Assembly (NCBI RefSeq): GCF_030272615.1
Contig: NC_081407.1
Span: 268,944,575-269,008,574, forward strand
Length of the DNA: 64,000 nt
Direction of reading: 5' to 3'
DNA from: Cryptomeria japonica
Lineage: Eukaryota; Streptophyta; Pinopsida; Cupressales; Cupressaceae
Shown: in pieces, positions 11,611-23,103 of the stretch
How positions within the stretch are numbered: position 1 is the first letter of the stretch
Layout of the letters: every line of letters begins with the position of its first letter
Program-made: the position numbers and the translations under genes
The notes under the pieces: model-generated
Told to the model about the DNA's origin: nothing
Database searches by the model: none
The model's input: only the letters and a program-made list of their open reading frames with translations

Positions 11611-12760
11611 TTTCTTGAATGGGAAGAATAATACTGATGATGTATTTTGGGTTGATGTTCTAAATCATAATTTGTTAAGTGTTGGACAACTCAATGATAA
11701 AGGTTATTTGCTTGAGTTTAATGGTGAAATCTACAGAATTCTTGGAGAAAATGGTGAACTGATTACTACCGGAAAACAAACAAGAGGTAACTTATTTCAT
11801 TTAAATGCTCATGTCAAAAGTTCTCTAGTTGCAAAGATGGAAGACAGCTGGTTGTGGCACAAGAGATGTTGTCATATGAATTTTGATAACTTGGTGAAGG
11901 TAAGCAAGTCTAGTGTTGTGAGAGGATTACCACAAATTGTTAAACCGGATAATGTGATATGTAAAGACTGTCAAATTGGTAAGATGACCTCTATTTCATT
12001 TAAGAGAAAGAAGTGTACATCTAAAAATATTTTGGATTTGGTTCATACTAATCTCTATGGTCCTATGAGAAAAAAAAATTATTTTGGTGATAGATATTTG
12101 ATGCTTTTTACCGATGACTATTCTAAGATGATATGGGTTACATTCCTAAAGGAGAAATCTGAAGCCTTTAGTAAATTTAAAGCATTTAAATCTCTAGTTG
12201 AGAAAGAGACTAGTAAAAACTTGAAATTCTTAAGATCTGATCGAGGAGGAGAATTCACACCTGATGAGTTTATCACGTATTGTGATGAACATGGTATCAA
12301 AAGACAGATGTCTACTCCAAGGACACCACAACAAAATGGTGTAGCAGAAAGGATGAACATAATGATTTTTGATGTTGCTAGAACAATGTTATTACAAGGT
12401 AATATGCCTAAGATGTTTTGGAGAGAAGCGGTAAGTACTGCAGTCTACACATTAAATAAAATACTTGTAAAGAAAGACAACAATAAGACACCTTATGAGC
12501 TATGGTGTGGTAAAACTCCTTGTGTTAATTATTTCAAAATATTTGGAAGTCAATGTTTTATTAAAAAAGATAACTACACTAGAAAGTTTGATGCAAAATT
12601 TGATGAAGGAATATTTCTTGGTTATTCTTCTAAAAGAAAAGCATATAAACGCTATAATAAGAGAACTAAGAAAATAGTTGAAAGTGTAAATGTGGAGGTG
12701 GATGATTTGTCAAATAAATCTGAAGGAACAAGCAGGTCTAAACCTAAGAAAGATGATAAT
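11611..12760 (+). pseudogene. copia integrase
   Basis: The frame opens with the copia pre-integrase segment (LLSVGQL) and a zinc-binding HHCC region (WHKRCCH ... CKDCQIGK, about 11855-11980). The catalytic core follows. The first acidic residue, normally D in HTDLxGP, is asparagine here (HTNLYGP, codon at 12050-12052), a G-to-A change. The second D (LRSDRGGEF) and the E (QQNGVAERMN) are intact. Integrase would insert the cDNA, but with this substitution the copy should be catalytically dead. This is a direct observation on one copy, not a statement about the family. Confidence 0.88.
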
Positions 12761-13990
12761 GAAGAAAGACTGGTGATCTTTGAACCAAAAGCACAAAATA
12801 ATGATCAACCAACAAATGCAGTTTTAGGTGCTCAACCGGTAAGTGAGGATAGTGAAGAAGAAAGTAGTGAATCAACTGATGAATCAGATGCAGAACCAAC
12901 ACATACTATACCTAGATATGCGAGATTAAATCACTCCCAGGACCAGATAATTGGTGATAAGAATGTAGGTGTGCAGACTAGGAGGAAGATTAGAGAAAAT
13001 TCTTGTTTGATCTCTACAATGGAACCCAAGACAGTTAAGGAATCACTCAAAGATGACGACTGGGTGAAAGCAATGAATGAGGAATTAGATCAAATAGAGA
13101 AAAATCAGACATGGTCACTTGTTCCTAGACCAGAGGACAAGAATGTGATTGGAACTAAATGGGTCTTTAGGAATAAGTTAAATAAAGATGGAAAAGTGGT
13201 AAGAAATAAGGCAAGGTTAGTTTGCAAAGGATGGGCATAGGAAGAAGGTGAAGACTATGGTGAAACTTTTGCACCAGTTGCAAGATTGGAAGGAGTAAGG
13301 ATGCTGCTGGCATTTTGTGCATATAAGGGATTCAAAGTCTACCAAATGGATGTCAAGTTAGCCTTTTTGAATGGAATTCTTGAAGAGGAGGTATGGATTG
13401 AACAACTAGATGGTTTTTCCTTGACTGATGATAAGAACACGGTATGCAAATTGCCTAAAGATTTGTATGGTCTAAAGCAGGCACCGAGAGCATGGTATGA
13501 AAGATTATATGCACATTTGATCAAGAATGGATTCCAACGTACCAGTGAGGACAGTAATATTTATCTAAAAACTGATGGAGACAAGATGCTAATAGCTGAA
13601 GTATTCGTAGATGACAAAATTTTTGGTGGAGATGACAATATGAGTATGGACTTTGTTGATGAGATGAAAAACGAATTCGAGATGTCTCTAATCGGTGAAA
13701 TAAAGTTCTTTATTGGATTATAGATCCAACAATTGGATGGTGGTATTTTTATCTATCAAAGCAAGTATATTAAAGAGGTGCTAAAATTTTTTGGCATGGA
13801 AGACTATAAACTGGTAGGTACACCGATGGTAACAGGCCGCAAGTTGACAAAGCAAGATGATTCACCTAATGTTAGTGAAAAAGAATACAGGTCTATGATT
13901 AGTAAACTACACTATGTTGTACATAGCAAACAAGACATTGCTCATGTTGTTGGGTTAGTTGCAAGATTCCAAAAAGAGCCCAAAGAAAGT
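12761..13990 (+). pseudogene. copia reverse transcriptase
   Basis: After an acidic linker rich in S, E and D (12840-12900), the reverse transcriptase starts near 13050 (WVKAMNEELDQI) and includes GTKWVFRNK, YGLKQAPRAW and the polymerase box FVDD at 13604-13615 (usually YVDD). Two TAG codons interrupt the frame, at 13238 after KGWA and at 13721 after FFIGL. Both stand where copia proteins normally have glutamine. It would copy element RNA to DNA in cytoplasmic particles. The frame is otherwise open across 11615-14302. Confidence 0.9.
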
Positions 13991-14555
13991 CACATGGTGG
14001 TTGTTAAGAGGATTTTCCAATATCTTAAAGGAACATTAGACTATGGATTATGGTATCCCTACAAAGGAAATTTCACTTTAGATGTTTTTACTGATGTAGA
14101 TTGGGCAGGCAATGTGGAAGATAGGAAAATCACAACCGGTGGAGCTTTTCTACTTGGAGGAAGACTTGTAGCATGGACAAGCAAGAAACAAACTTGTATT
14201 TCTCAATCTATAGCTGAAGCTGAGTATGTTGCTGCATCCATGAATTGCACGCATACCATATGGATGAGACATGTGCTAGAAAGATTCAAGATATATGTTT
14301 GAACCATTGACTATCTATTGTGACAATACGAGCACAATAAATATTTCCAAGAACCCTGTACTTCATGCAAGAACCAATAATATAGAGTTGAAGTATCATT
14401 TATCAAGGGAAAGAATTCAAGAGAAGCAGGTAAAGATAGAGTATGTGAAGAGTAAAGATCAGTTAGCTGATATCTTTACTAAACCATTGCCAAAGACTAT
14501 TTTTGAGTTTCTCAGAAGTAAATTAGGGGTTAGACCCCTACACTGGAAGAACTAA
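13991..14555 (+). pseudogene. copia RNase H
   Basis: The RNase H domain contains FTDVDWAG, the SQSIAEAEYVA segment with its glutamate, and TIYCDNTS. A one-base frameshift near 14295 separates 13733-14302 from 14295-14555. The protein ends with the usual copia tail (QLADIFTKPLP). It would degrade the RNA strand of RNA/DNA hybrids during reverse transcription. Confidence 0.87.
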
Positions 14556-14919
14556 GATGCTGGAGTTGCATAAATCCTATGGATTTCTTATTTATTCTTC
14601 AATAAGGATTGATGAAGATGTGAGCTACTCCATAGGGGGAGCGCTCTAATGCAGTATGATATGTTTTACAGTTCTAGTCAGATTGAAGTTAAGTGATGCA
14701 TTTTATTTACTTTGGCATTGTTGTCAAAGTGGGAGAAGAAAGAGAAATCAACTAATCAGTTATGGGAGAAGAAAAAAAAAATGATGATCAGGCTTGAGGA
14801 GAAGAAAAGATAGTGAAGACCGACAGATGCAGAGATTGACAGTTAATGTGCTAAGCAGATGATTGGCATATATGATTGTATAACTGATTGGTATTGCCAT
14901 CAATGCCAAAGGGGGAGAT
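14556..14919 (+). other. copia 3' untranslated region with polypurine tract
   Basis: No coding sequence. The polypurine tract AAAGGGGGAGAT at about 14908-14919 lies directly before the 3' LTR start at 14920 and would prime plus-strand DNA synthesis. A similar tract, TCAAAGTGGGAGAAG, lies upstream near 14725-14740, and GGGGGAGC near 14635. The ~35 bp across the tract and LTR start are nearly the same as in the nested element (20722-20757). Confidence 0.8.
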
Positions 14920-14990
14920 TGTTGGCATGATTGGCATAACTGATGCAAATGAGTTGATGATTGTATCGGTAGAAGAATGATGATGACATG
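14920..14990 (+). repeat. copia 3' LTR, left fragment
   Basis: The first 71 bp of the 3' LTR match 8728-8800. The LTR is interrupted after GATGACATG by the nested element, and ACATG (14986-14990) is the left target duplication of that insertion. Confidence 0.9.
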
Positions 14991-15808
14991 TGTTGGCATA
15001 TGCACACTCCAATGAGACATTGTATGTGATTGAAGGTTTTGTCATTGATGGCAACCTTGCAATCCTATGGCACCGGCAAGACATTATACCAACAAAGCAT
15101 TACACCGGCAAGTTAGTGCACCAGCATCAGTAGATCACACTCTACACCGGCACTCAGGACTCCGGCACCAGCACAGAAGAAAACAAGTATACCGGCACAG
15201 AGGCCGACAAGATTTTTGTTATATAATATTTTGTTTATTATTGTAAGCCGACTTGGCAAATTGTAAAATGACTCTTATATATAAAGGAGATCATTGTAGA
15301 CATTTATAGGAGGAATAGAGAAGTATTAAGGAAAATATTAGGCAGACCTAATGTGCAAAATATAGGTCAAAGGGTATATGTAAAGAATAGAGCAAGAATC
15401 GGTACTGAATCTGGCATTGAAGATGCTATTGTAAAGTAGTACAAGTCATTGGATTAGTATAATCCTTATTGTAAGTCAGTGTGACTTCCCATTGAGCAGT
15501 GAGCTCTAGGCAGTTGGCCTTCCTGCATGTGCAAGCCCCTATTGTAAGTAATATTCTCTTATTGGCCAGTGAGTGAATATTGTGGGTCACAAATCCCACC
15601 GAGGTTTTTCCCACACTGGGTTTCCTCGTTAACATCTTGTGTTATGGTGTACTTTTCATGTGAATGTTCTTGATTCTGTTTGTTGCATTTTTTCTTGCAT
15701 ACCGATACACTGTTATATTATGTTCTGCATGTTTTAACTTAAGAAATTCTTATTACCGGTTATATACTAATTCATCCCCCACTCTCAATATCTGTGGGAC
15801 CCCTAACA
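14991..15808 (+). repeat. 5' LTR of the nested element (818 bp)
   Basis: It starts TGTTGGCATATGC and ends ...GACCCCTAACA. Many copies of CACCGGCA-like motifs occur near 15070-15200. A TATA-like run (TTATATATAAAGG) lies near 15272-15287 and could be the promoter of the element RNA. Length equals that of the 3' copy. Confidence 0.93.
15268..15290 (+). promoter_or_regulatory. possible LTR TATA box
   Basis: CTTATATATAAAGG lies roughly one third into the LTR and is conserved in the 3' LTR near 21036. The position suits an LTR promoter, with the RNA starting some 30 bases downstream. Inferred from sequence only. Confidence 0.45.
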
Positions 15809-15810
15809 AT

Positions 15811-15822
15811 TGGTATCAGAGC
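15811..15822 (+). other. primer-binding site (tRNA-iMet)
   Basis: TGGTATCAGAGC begins two bases after the LTR end and matches the standard plant initiator-methionine primer site exactly. Minus-strand synthesis would begin here. Confidence 0.9.
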
Positions 15823-15879
15823 CTGGTCCTCTATTTTCAGAAGCCTAACAACTTGAGGAAGATCTTGACACCGGTAAAG

Positions 15880-16840
15880 ATGAAAAATCTGATGAAGCAA
15901 CTTGAAGGAGCTCTTACAGACTATGATGCAGAGAAATTAAAAAATATCAAATTAGAAGATGATTTAAGGGCATCTTAGGATATCATTCAAGCACTTCAAG
16001 AAAATTTTACTGTTGCAAGAAATAAGAGAAGAGAACTTTGTGAAAAACTACAAAATGACAATGATGAAAAATAATCACTTAATGATATGATAAGCAAGTT
16101 GAAACAAGAGATCATGACAACAAAAAATGAAATGCAGGATATGACTATGAGATTTTACAAAGAGATTGAGGATAGGAAGAAGAATGAAGAAGAATTTACC
16201 AGAAGACTAAGTGATGCAACAAATGAGAACACAAGACTTAGCTATGAAAATGACATGTTGAAGACAGATTTGATGCACACTCAGAATGACTCAAATGAAC
16301 TAATGAGACAAAAAGAAATCTTGGAAAGAGAACTGGAAACTGCAAATCAACACAAAAAAATTCAAGAAAATCTCAGAGGAACTTGGTACCTTGCTAAAGA
16401 ATCAAAAACCTAAAGGTGACACTTCTGGAATTGGCTTTGAAGTTGGTGAAAGCTCCGGTATTGCAAATACTCAGGATCATAGCAAACCGGTAAGACAACC
16501 TAATGCTTATAAATTCAATGGAAAATGCTTTAACTGTAATAAGTATGGTCATAGAGCAAATGAATGTAGATCTAGGAATTATCAGAATATCAATACACCC
16601 ACCGGTCAATGTTCAAAATGCAACAAAGTTGGTCACAACTCTGAAAACTGCAGAATGAATGTGAGATGTTATGTTTGTGGAAGATTTGGACATTTATCAA
16701 ATCAATGCAGAACACAAACCGACATAGGTTATGGGAAAGCTATTCAGAAGAATAATGTAACTTGCTATGCATGTAATAAGATTGGGCATATTGCTAAATT
16801 TTGTAGAAGTAAAGGAACATCGGTAGACAATAAGTGCTAG
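15880..16840 (+). pseudogene. gag-like protein with coiled coil and four CCHC knuckles
   Basis: Translation most likely starts at the ATG at 15880. The N-terminal ~170 residues are rich in E, K, N and D and look like a coiled coil. The frame is broken by TAG at 15976, TAA at 16072 and a one-base shift near 16375. The second part (16391-16840) carries four CCHC zinc knuckles: CFNCNKYGHRANEC, CSKCNKVGHNSENC, CYVCGRFGHLSNQC and CYACNKIGHIAKFC, all with complete ligands. Gag of copia elements normally has one or two. It would bind and package RNA. No protease follows. Confidence 0.8.
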
Positions 16841-17287
16841 CTTGAAAGGTAAAGAAAAAGTTGAAGAGGTTAAGAAATAATTCTCAAAACAATGGATTAG
16901 AAAAGCTGATCTAAATATTGGGAATACTCCTCCACCGGTAGAACCAACCAGTGCTCCACCGGCAGGAAGTTCTTCATCTAATTGAAGAAAATTTCCTTGA
17001 GGGTTTGGCAATCTAATGACACATGTGCTAATTATTCCCTCGGTTAGAGATAAGAAGTTGAAAATTACTTATTACCGACAGACAATGTTAAGTGAATACT
17101 TAATCGGCATGCAATTAATGTGGTAGATGGCGAAAAGACATTATAAGAGTAAGGTTTTGGCTCCATTTCATTTCACTGTGATTTCAAATTTTTAGAGAGC
17201 ACGAAGATTCCGAGCTAAGGCATTTCGAGAAAGAAACAAGCGAACTCCAAGCAATCATCCATCCAAGGCAGAAAAAGGTATTTAATC
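16841..17287 (+). other. leader between gag and the second ORF
   Basis: A non-coding stretch of about 450 bp. It contains ACATTATAAGAG near 17137-17149 and a CT-rich segment before the ATG at 17288. This could be an internal promoter and untranslated leader for the second frame, or just spacer. No splice acceptor could be decided by eye. Confidence 0.4.
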
Positions 17288-20200
17288 ATGACATCCACCT
17301 CTGCAATTGAATACATAGAAAACCCTACTATTGTTGAAGTAATAAAAAGACCTAGGCCCGTATTTCAGTTAGTTCTCGAGATAGCAAAGAAGGATGATAC
17401 CTTAGGTGCTTTTTATCAAATCCCTAAGGGAGTTGTATATGCTAAAGACCCCAGAATGTACATCCACTGCAACATTGAAGAGTTAGGAGATGAGGAAATC
17501 AAAACCATGTATAAAACTGTGATATGTGATGATACCGACAATATTAAAGATGAACACAAGATTATTGAAACCCTAGGATTTACAGAAATCCTTAGCATTC
17601 CTGAATTTCCTAAGGATGTGATTAGGATAGTCTTAAGCAGAGTACATGGAGAATTTTTCTGGTTAGATGCAATCCATAAGATCACCAAGGAAGTTGTGAA
17701 AGCTGTCACAGGGTTACCGACCACTGGTAAGAGATCAGATAAAACCAAGAAGGTTCCCAATGACCTAGTTATAAAACTAACTGGTGCAACATTCGACAAG
17801 AGGTCTCTAAGGGTTAATGATGTAAAAGATATCAATGTGAGATTCATCAATATGATATTAGGTTATAAAGCCACTTGTGCTAATAGACTTAATTCAGTTT
17901 CAAGTTTATGCATTAAGAGTGCTTATGATATGGTAACAGACAATGCAAAAATTGACATATGTGAATGGTTAAAGGATGAACTAATTGACAACCTTGGAAA
18001 GATCAAGAAGGTTAAGAAAGGAACTTTCAGATTTGGAAATCTGTTAGTATGCCTAATGCTACACATAACAAAATAGGTTCTTGGTATAGGTTACAAAGAA
18101 CTTGGATATGACATACCGGTAGGAAAACAATTGACTAAACTATTCAATAACATGGGTGAGAACAAGAAGAACAATATTCATGACTTTTTCCAAGCATTAA
18201 AGACCAAAATAAAGAAAAGAGTAAGGTTATCTCAGAAAATAGTAGACAAATACAAAGATGATATATGCTTTGTCATTAAGAAAGATGAAATCTGGATGGA
18301 AGCGGTCATCCCAAGGACAATTTGGGTAACCGAGATGAGCTATGAAACAGATGATCACATAGTTGAAACATATGCTAAAGCACTTCTGGAAGCTCCCAAT
18401 GAACCTAAGGAAGAAGTATTTAGTAGTGCTGAGACTATAGAAAGCCAAATACAATCAAAGAAAAGAGTAAAGAAGGTTGAGGCATTTGTAAGGAAAGGGT
18501 CCAGACAAGCAAAATCCATTAAGGAAGATGTATTAAAGAAAACCGGCATAACAGAGGATGAGTTGGCAACTCCACAACCTGAAACTCACCTATCACCGGT
18601 AGGTACTTCTTCGGAAGGTGACATACTAGCAACTTTTAAAAGAGTTGTAAGAAAAAGAGATCCCTCATCGGAAACCACACCTTCACCTAGAAGAACAAGG
18701 CAAAATCAACAAGCAGTGAGATCTCTGGTTAGAAAGGCCACACCAAAGAAGAAGCTGACACCTAAGAAGAAGAAAAGGACAAACAGTGACTTGGCACCTC
18801 TTGATATATTGCTAAATGAAATCACATAGGAAGGAAAACTGAAGAACATAGAGATAATTTATGACACTCTAACAGCTGATGAGAAAGAGCAAGTTGAGAA
18901 TAGTGTTATATTGCATATGGACATGTACAAGAAATTCTTGATGGAAGTAGTAAATGAAATTATGAATTATTCAAAAGACTTGAGGCCAGAAGGCAAGCAG
19001 TGATAGAATTAGATAAGAAAATAAAAATTGAGAAGCTACTTGTTGTATATCCTGTAAACTCTCCAAAAGAAATTGATGATTTTATTGCTCAAGAAAACCG
19101 GTCAGTATTCTCTACTGCACACCAACATATTTCACTAATGGCAGGAAGAGTTAATGAAGTGATAGAGGAAACAAAAGATGGATGGGATATATTCCTGGTT
19201 GACAAAGAAAAACAAGAAGAGTACAGGAACCCTAAACCTATAAAGGTATATTAGAAAGATAGAGACAAAGGGAAAGGTAAAGTTGGTGAACCACCAAGCA
19301 TCAAAGTTAAAGACAACCTACCCCCACTGGTGAAAATAAAAACTACTGAAGATCAACCCACAGTAGAAAGTATGGATGTAGAGGATAACAATCCTAATTC
19401 TGAAGTCCTATATACTGTGAATGTTGATACTCAGAAGATCAACATAATAGTAGATAAAGATATAACTAATAAGTCAGATATGACTAATGAGCCTCCGGTA
19501 GCAGGGGAAACAGAGAAACCGACAGAAGATACAGAGAAAAAGGTAGAGACTGAGTCACAGATAGAGACAACACAACATACAGAGAAACCAACAGAGCTAA
19601 AGGCTCCGGAACAACATCAATCAGAATAGGTACATAAGGAAACAATGCCACCGGTAACTAGTGAAGTAGGAAAACCAGTGCTTAAAGAAATGCAGACACA
19701 AACTGACCTACTAGAGGTCAATACAAGCATAGTTACTTCCATCAGTACTTAGATTGTTGGATCATCATCAACAAATGTGACTGAGGTATTACTTGATTCT
19801 ATCAAGAAAATAACTGACTGCAGCTCATAGGCTTATAAAGCAATTGATGATTCTATACCAATTTTGAAGGTAATAGCTCCCAACTGTAATATAGATAATA
19901 AAGATTCTTTAGGACAATTGGATACATTGTGTAAATATATCTCAGAAAACATTGAGAAAATAAAGGAAGAGTTAGTGAAGGATAAGGTAGAAATTGAAAA
20001 ACAGAAATTCTTTGATGAAGAAATAAAGAAGTGTCACAGAGATTTTGACACACTTCTACTGGAACTATGTAATTTATTGAAAGAATACAAAAATCTGTAT
20101 AAAGATACATGTAAAACAAACTTTTTGACTGTAGATATTGACAAGAAAATAAGCAAGGCACAGGATGAGATAAATAAACTTGCAGACAGCTTTGTCAACT

Positions 20201-20532
20201 CATCTGATACACTATCAGTTTTTGAAGAGAAGATAGCAAATTTTGAGGAAGAACTACTCAAATTGGAAAGAGAGAAAGAAAGAATAATAAATAAGGCAAA
20301 ACATTTGAGATCTAAACTAAGTCCAAGATTGGACTATTTAGCATCTCTGCGGAAGGAAATTTCTGAGGCATTAACATAGGGAAGCAAAACACCGGCAGAG
20401 CATTTGCAGCATCTCACCGATACAGTAAAGAAAACTGAGACAACAATAAAGGATAGTAAGAAGTTTATGGATAGTATAAACTTAATTTTGGGAGATCTTT
20501 TTCAAATTATAACCACCCAGCTACAAGGTTGA
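17288..20532 (+). pseudogene. decayed ~1,080-codon ORF of unknown function in the nested element
   Basis: From the ATG at 17288 one frame runs to a TGA at 20530. It is interrupted only by TAG codons at 18074, 18827, 19252, 19627, 19750, 19828 and 20377, plus one frameshift near 18960. The N-terminal ~350 residues look globular and include ITKEVVKAVTGLP near 17681-17719. A basic segment (KKKLTPKKKKR, near 18750-18780) is a likely nuclear-localisation signal. The middle is rich in E, T, P and K. The last ~200 residues (19864-20532) are strongly helical and charged, probably coiled coil. I see no transmembrane segment or enzyme motif. It occupies the position of env-like ORFs between gag and the 3' LTR. 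Function unknown. Length and layout parallel the unknown frame at 1674-4812. Confidence 0.75.
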
Positions 20533-20748
20533 GTTTATGGATAGCTGGACCTACAAACTCTACTAACATCTTGACAACCTTTGTCATTGATGCCAAAGGG
20601 GGAGTAGTGGGATGAGAAAATTCAAAACACAGGAATCATATGCTCAGGGGGAGCTCTCACATTTTTGGTAAGCATTTTTGGACTACACATTTTTGGATAC
20701 TTTTTGAAATTTCTCATGAGTGTTGCCATCAATGCCAAAGGGGGAGAT
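20533..20748 (+). other. 3' untranslated region with duplicated polypurine tracts
   Basis: GCCAAAGGGGGAG occurs near 20592-20605 and again directly before the 3' LTR (20736-20748). GGGGGAGCTCTC lies near 20646. Only the last copy is in the position to prime plus-strand synthesis; the upstream copy may be a relic or auxiliary tract. Confidence 0.7.
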
Positions 20749-21566
20749 TGTTGGCATATGCACACTCCAATGAGACATTGTATGTGATTGAAGGTTTTGT
20801 CATTGATGGCAACCTTGCAATCCTATGGCACCGACAAGACATTATACCGGCAAAGCATTACACCGACAAGTTAGTGCATCGACATCAACAGATCACACTC
20901 TACACTGGCACTTAGGACACCGGCACCGACACAGAAGAAAACAAGTATACCGACACAAAGGCCGATGGGATTTTTGTTATATAATATTTTGTTTATTATT
21001 GTAAGCCGACTTGGCAAATTGTAAAATGACTCTTATATATAAAGGAGATCATTGTAGACATTTATAGGAGGAATAGAGAAGTATTAAGGAAAGTATTAGG
21101 CAGACCTAATGTGTGAAATATAGGTCAAAGGGTATATATAAAGAACAGAGCAAGAACCGGTACTGAATCTGGCATTGAAGATGCTATTGTAAAGCAGTAC
21201 AAGTCATTGGATTAGTATAATCCTTATTGTAAGTCAATGTGACTTCCCATTGAACAGTGAGTTCTAGGCAGTTGGCCTTCCTGCATGTGCAAATCCCTAT
21301 TGTAAGTAATATTCTCTTATTGGCCAGTGAGTGAATATTGTGGGTCACAAATCCCAACGAGGTTTTTCCCACACTGAGTTTCCTCATTAACATCTTGTGT
21401 TATGGTGTACTTTTCATGTGGATGTTCTTGATTCTGTTTATTGCATTTTTTCTTGCATACCGGTACACTGTTATATTATGTTCTACATGTTTTAACTTAA
21501 GAAATTCTTATTACTGGTTAGATATTGATTCACCCCCCCCTCTCAGTATCTGTGGGACCCCTAACA
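20749..21566 (+). repeat. 3' LTR of the nested element (818 bp)
   Basis: Same length and ends as 14991-15808. By hand I count about 45 differences between the two, roughly 5.5 percent, of which only about four are transversions. Many transitions fall in CCGG or CCG contexts. It ends CCCCTAACA and is followed by the target duplication ACATG. Confidence 0.93.
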
Positions 21567-21571
21567 ACATG

Positions 21572-23098
21572 ATCAGTTATTTGTGTTGTCATTGATGGAA
21601 ACCTATGTCAATTAATGTTTGATGATGGTTACAGATGAACTTTGACTTCTGACTTGTTGGATACGTAATTTGGTTTACTGGATTTAGAATTTGTAAGTAT
21701 GACAGGGTTTACCGATAGGACTTAGAATTAGGACTTCAACTGGTAAAAGAAAATATTTTGATCAAATCGGTAAATAGGTGATGGTTGGAGACTTGTGGTT
21801 TGAGACATAAGCTTTTATGATGGATTTGTGTATGTGACCGGAACCACATCCTATGTTGATTACTGAAAGGCATGTTTTCAATTTCTGATGGAGTTGTGTT
21901 AAGGTTTTAGTAGGGTTTTAGGACCGGTGATGAATTCACTCAACCGGTAATAATTTCTGATATGACGGTGATTGGCAATGAGTCTACATGAAGTTGGTAA
22001 CATGACACAACCCGCATGAAAGATTTACTTATTGTTTTGGCATGATTCAAGGAAGATTTTCTTGGCAATCAACAAAATGCTTAGTAGAGTGTTTTGAGGA
22101 TATAGATCAGATTTTTTGTGATGGGTTATGATCAACCAACAATTGATATTGCATTGTAATTTTTTGTAATGATCCGGATAGCGATCTATGATGATCTCTT
22201 GTGATCTAGTTGTAAATTCATGATGTAATTAGGTTTTGTGGCCGACCTAGTTGAGATGGCTATTTATGTTGACATAGTTGATGTTTATTGTGTCGGTGGC
22301 ATTAGGAGAATGAGTTAAGCCATCCCAAAGAAGATAGAGATCTGCCTGAATGTTGTAGATTGTGAAGCATAATTGGATCTGATCTAGCAAGCTGAAAGTG
22401 CAAAGTAATAGATCATTTTTCACTTTTGTTCTCTAACAATTACAACAACTAAAATCCCTTAACCAGGTAGGTCCTAATAGGCCTTTTCCATCTAAGTCCC
22501 CTAACAAGGCAGCTCACAAAAGAGTGTTTAAATCCTCTAACCAGGTTGATCCTAACAGATCATTAAGCTCCTAGCTGGAGTGATAGGTAAATCCCTTAAC
22601 CGGGTGACTCCTAACTAGGTGTATTGTAAGCTCCTAACCGGGCTAAGCTCCTAACAAGGCATACTTCGAAAGAGTACAAATTATTGTGGGTACCAATCCC
22701 CACCGTGGTTTTTCCCATTTGGGTTTCCACATCAAAAATCTTGGTGTTCATGTGTGGAATGTCTTTTCATAGTGTTTATGTTTTCATGCATTATTCCTGA
22801 TTACCAGTTATGATATGCTTACTGTTATTTATCAGAGATCTGTAAATGGTTACCGGTGATGTTAATGAGTTGATAGATGGAGTATTCTAATATTATCATA
22901 AGTCAGTATGAGTATGTGTTGATCAGATATCTAGTTGGTGTATATTCTAATTAATAAGATTGCATAAGTGGGTATATGAGATCTGATTAAATGATTTCAG
23001 ATCTGTTTTAAATGGTATTTTGATTTGAAGTTATAAATTATCTTAATACTGATTCACCCCCCCCTCTCAGTATTAACCAGATCCTCATAAGATTAACA
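21572..23098 (+). repeat. copia 3' LTR, right fragment
   Basis: Continues the copia LTR after the nested insertion and matches about 8801-10345, including the CCTAAC-type short repeats and the cytosine tract near the end. It ends ...AAGATTAACA and is followed by TAAAC, the copia target duplication. Confidence 0.9.
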
Positions 23099-23103
23099 TA
23101 AAC

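Larger units (their letters stand above)
14991..21566 (+). mobile_element. non-autonomous LTR retroelement with gag and a large unknown ORF
   Basis: It has two 818-bp LTRs and a perfect target duplication ACATG (14986-14990 and 21567-21571). A tRNA-iMet primer site lies at 15811-15822 and a polypurine tract just before 20749. The internal 4.9 kb holds a coiled-coil plus zinc-knuckle gag and a ~1,080-codon frame of unknown function. There is no protease, integrase, reverse transcriptase or RNase H. This fits large non-autonomous elements (LARD/TR-GAG style). Its ends and polypurine tract match the copia element it is inserted in, so copia-encoded enzymes probably mobilised it (inference). Confidence 0.9.
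8728..23098 (+). mobile_element. Ty1-copia LTR retrotransposon, split by a nested element
   Basis: It is flanked by the perfect 5-bp target duplication TAAAC (8723-8727 and 23099-23103). The 5' LTR is 8728-10345. The 3' LTR is 14920-14990 plus 21572-23098. LTRs begin TGTTGGCAT and end ATTAACA. The internal order gag, protease, integrase, reverse transcriptase, RNase H is the copia order. Without the nested 6.6-kb insertion the element is about 7.8 kb. The coding region has several frameshifts and stops and a substituted integrase catalytic residue, so this copy is inactive. Lineage within copia (Tork- or SIRE-like) is not settled by eye. Confidence 0.92.
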
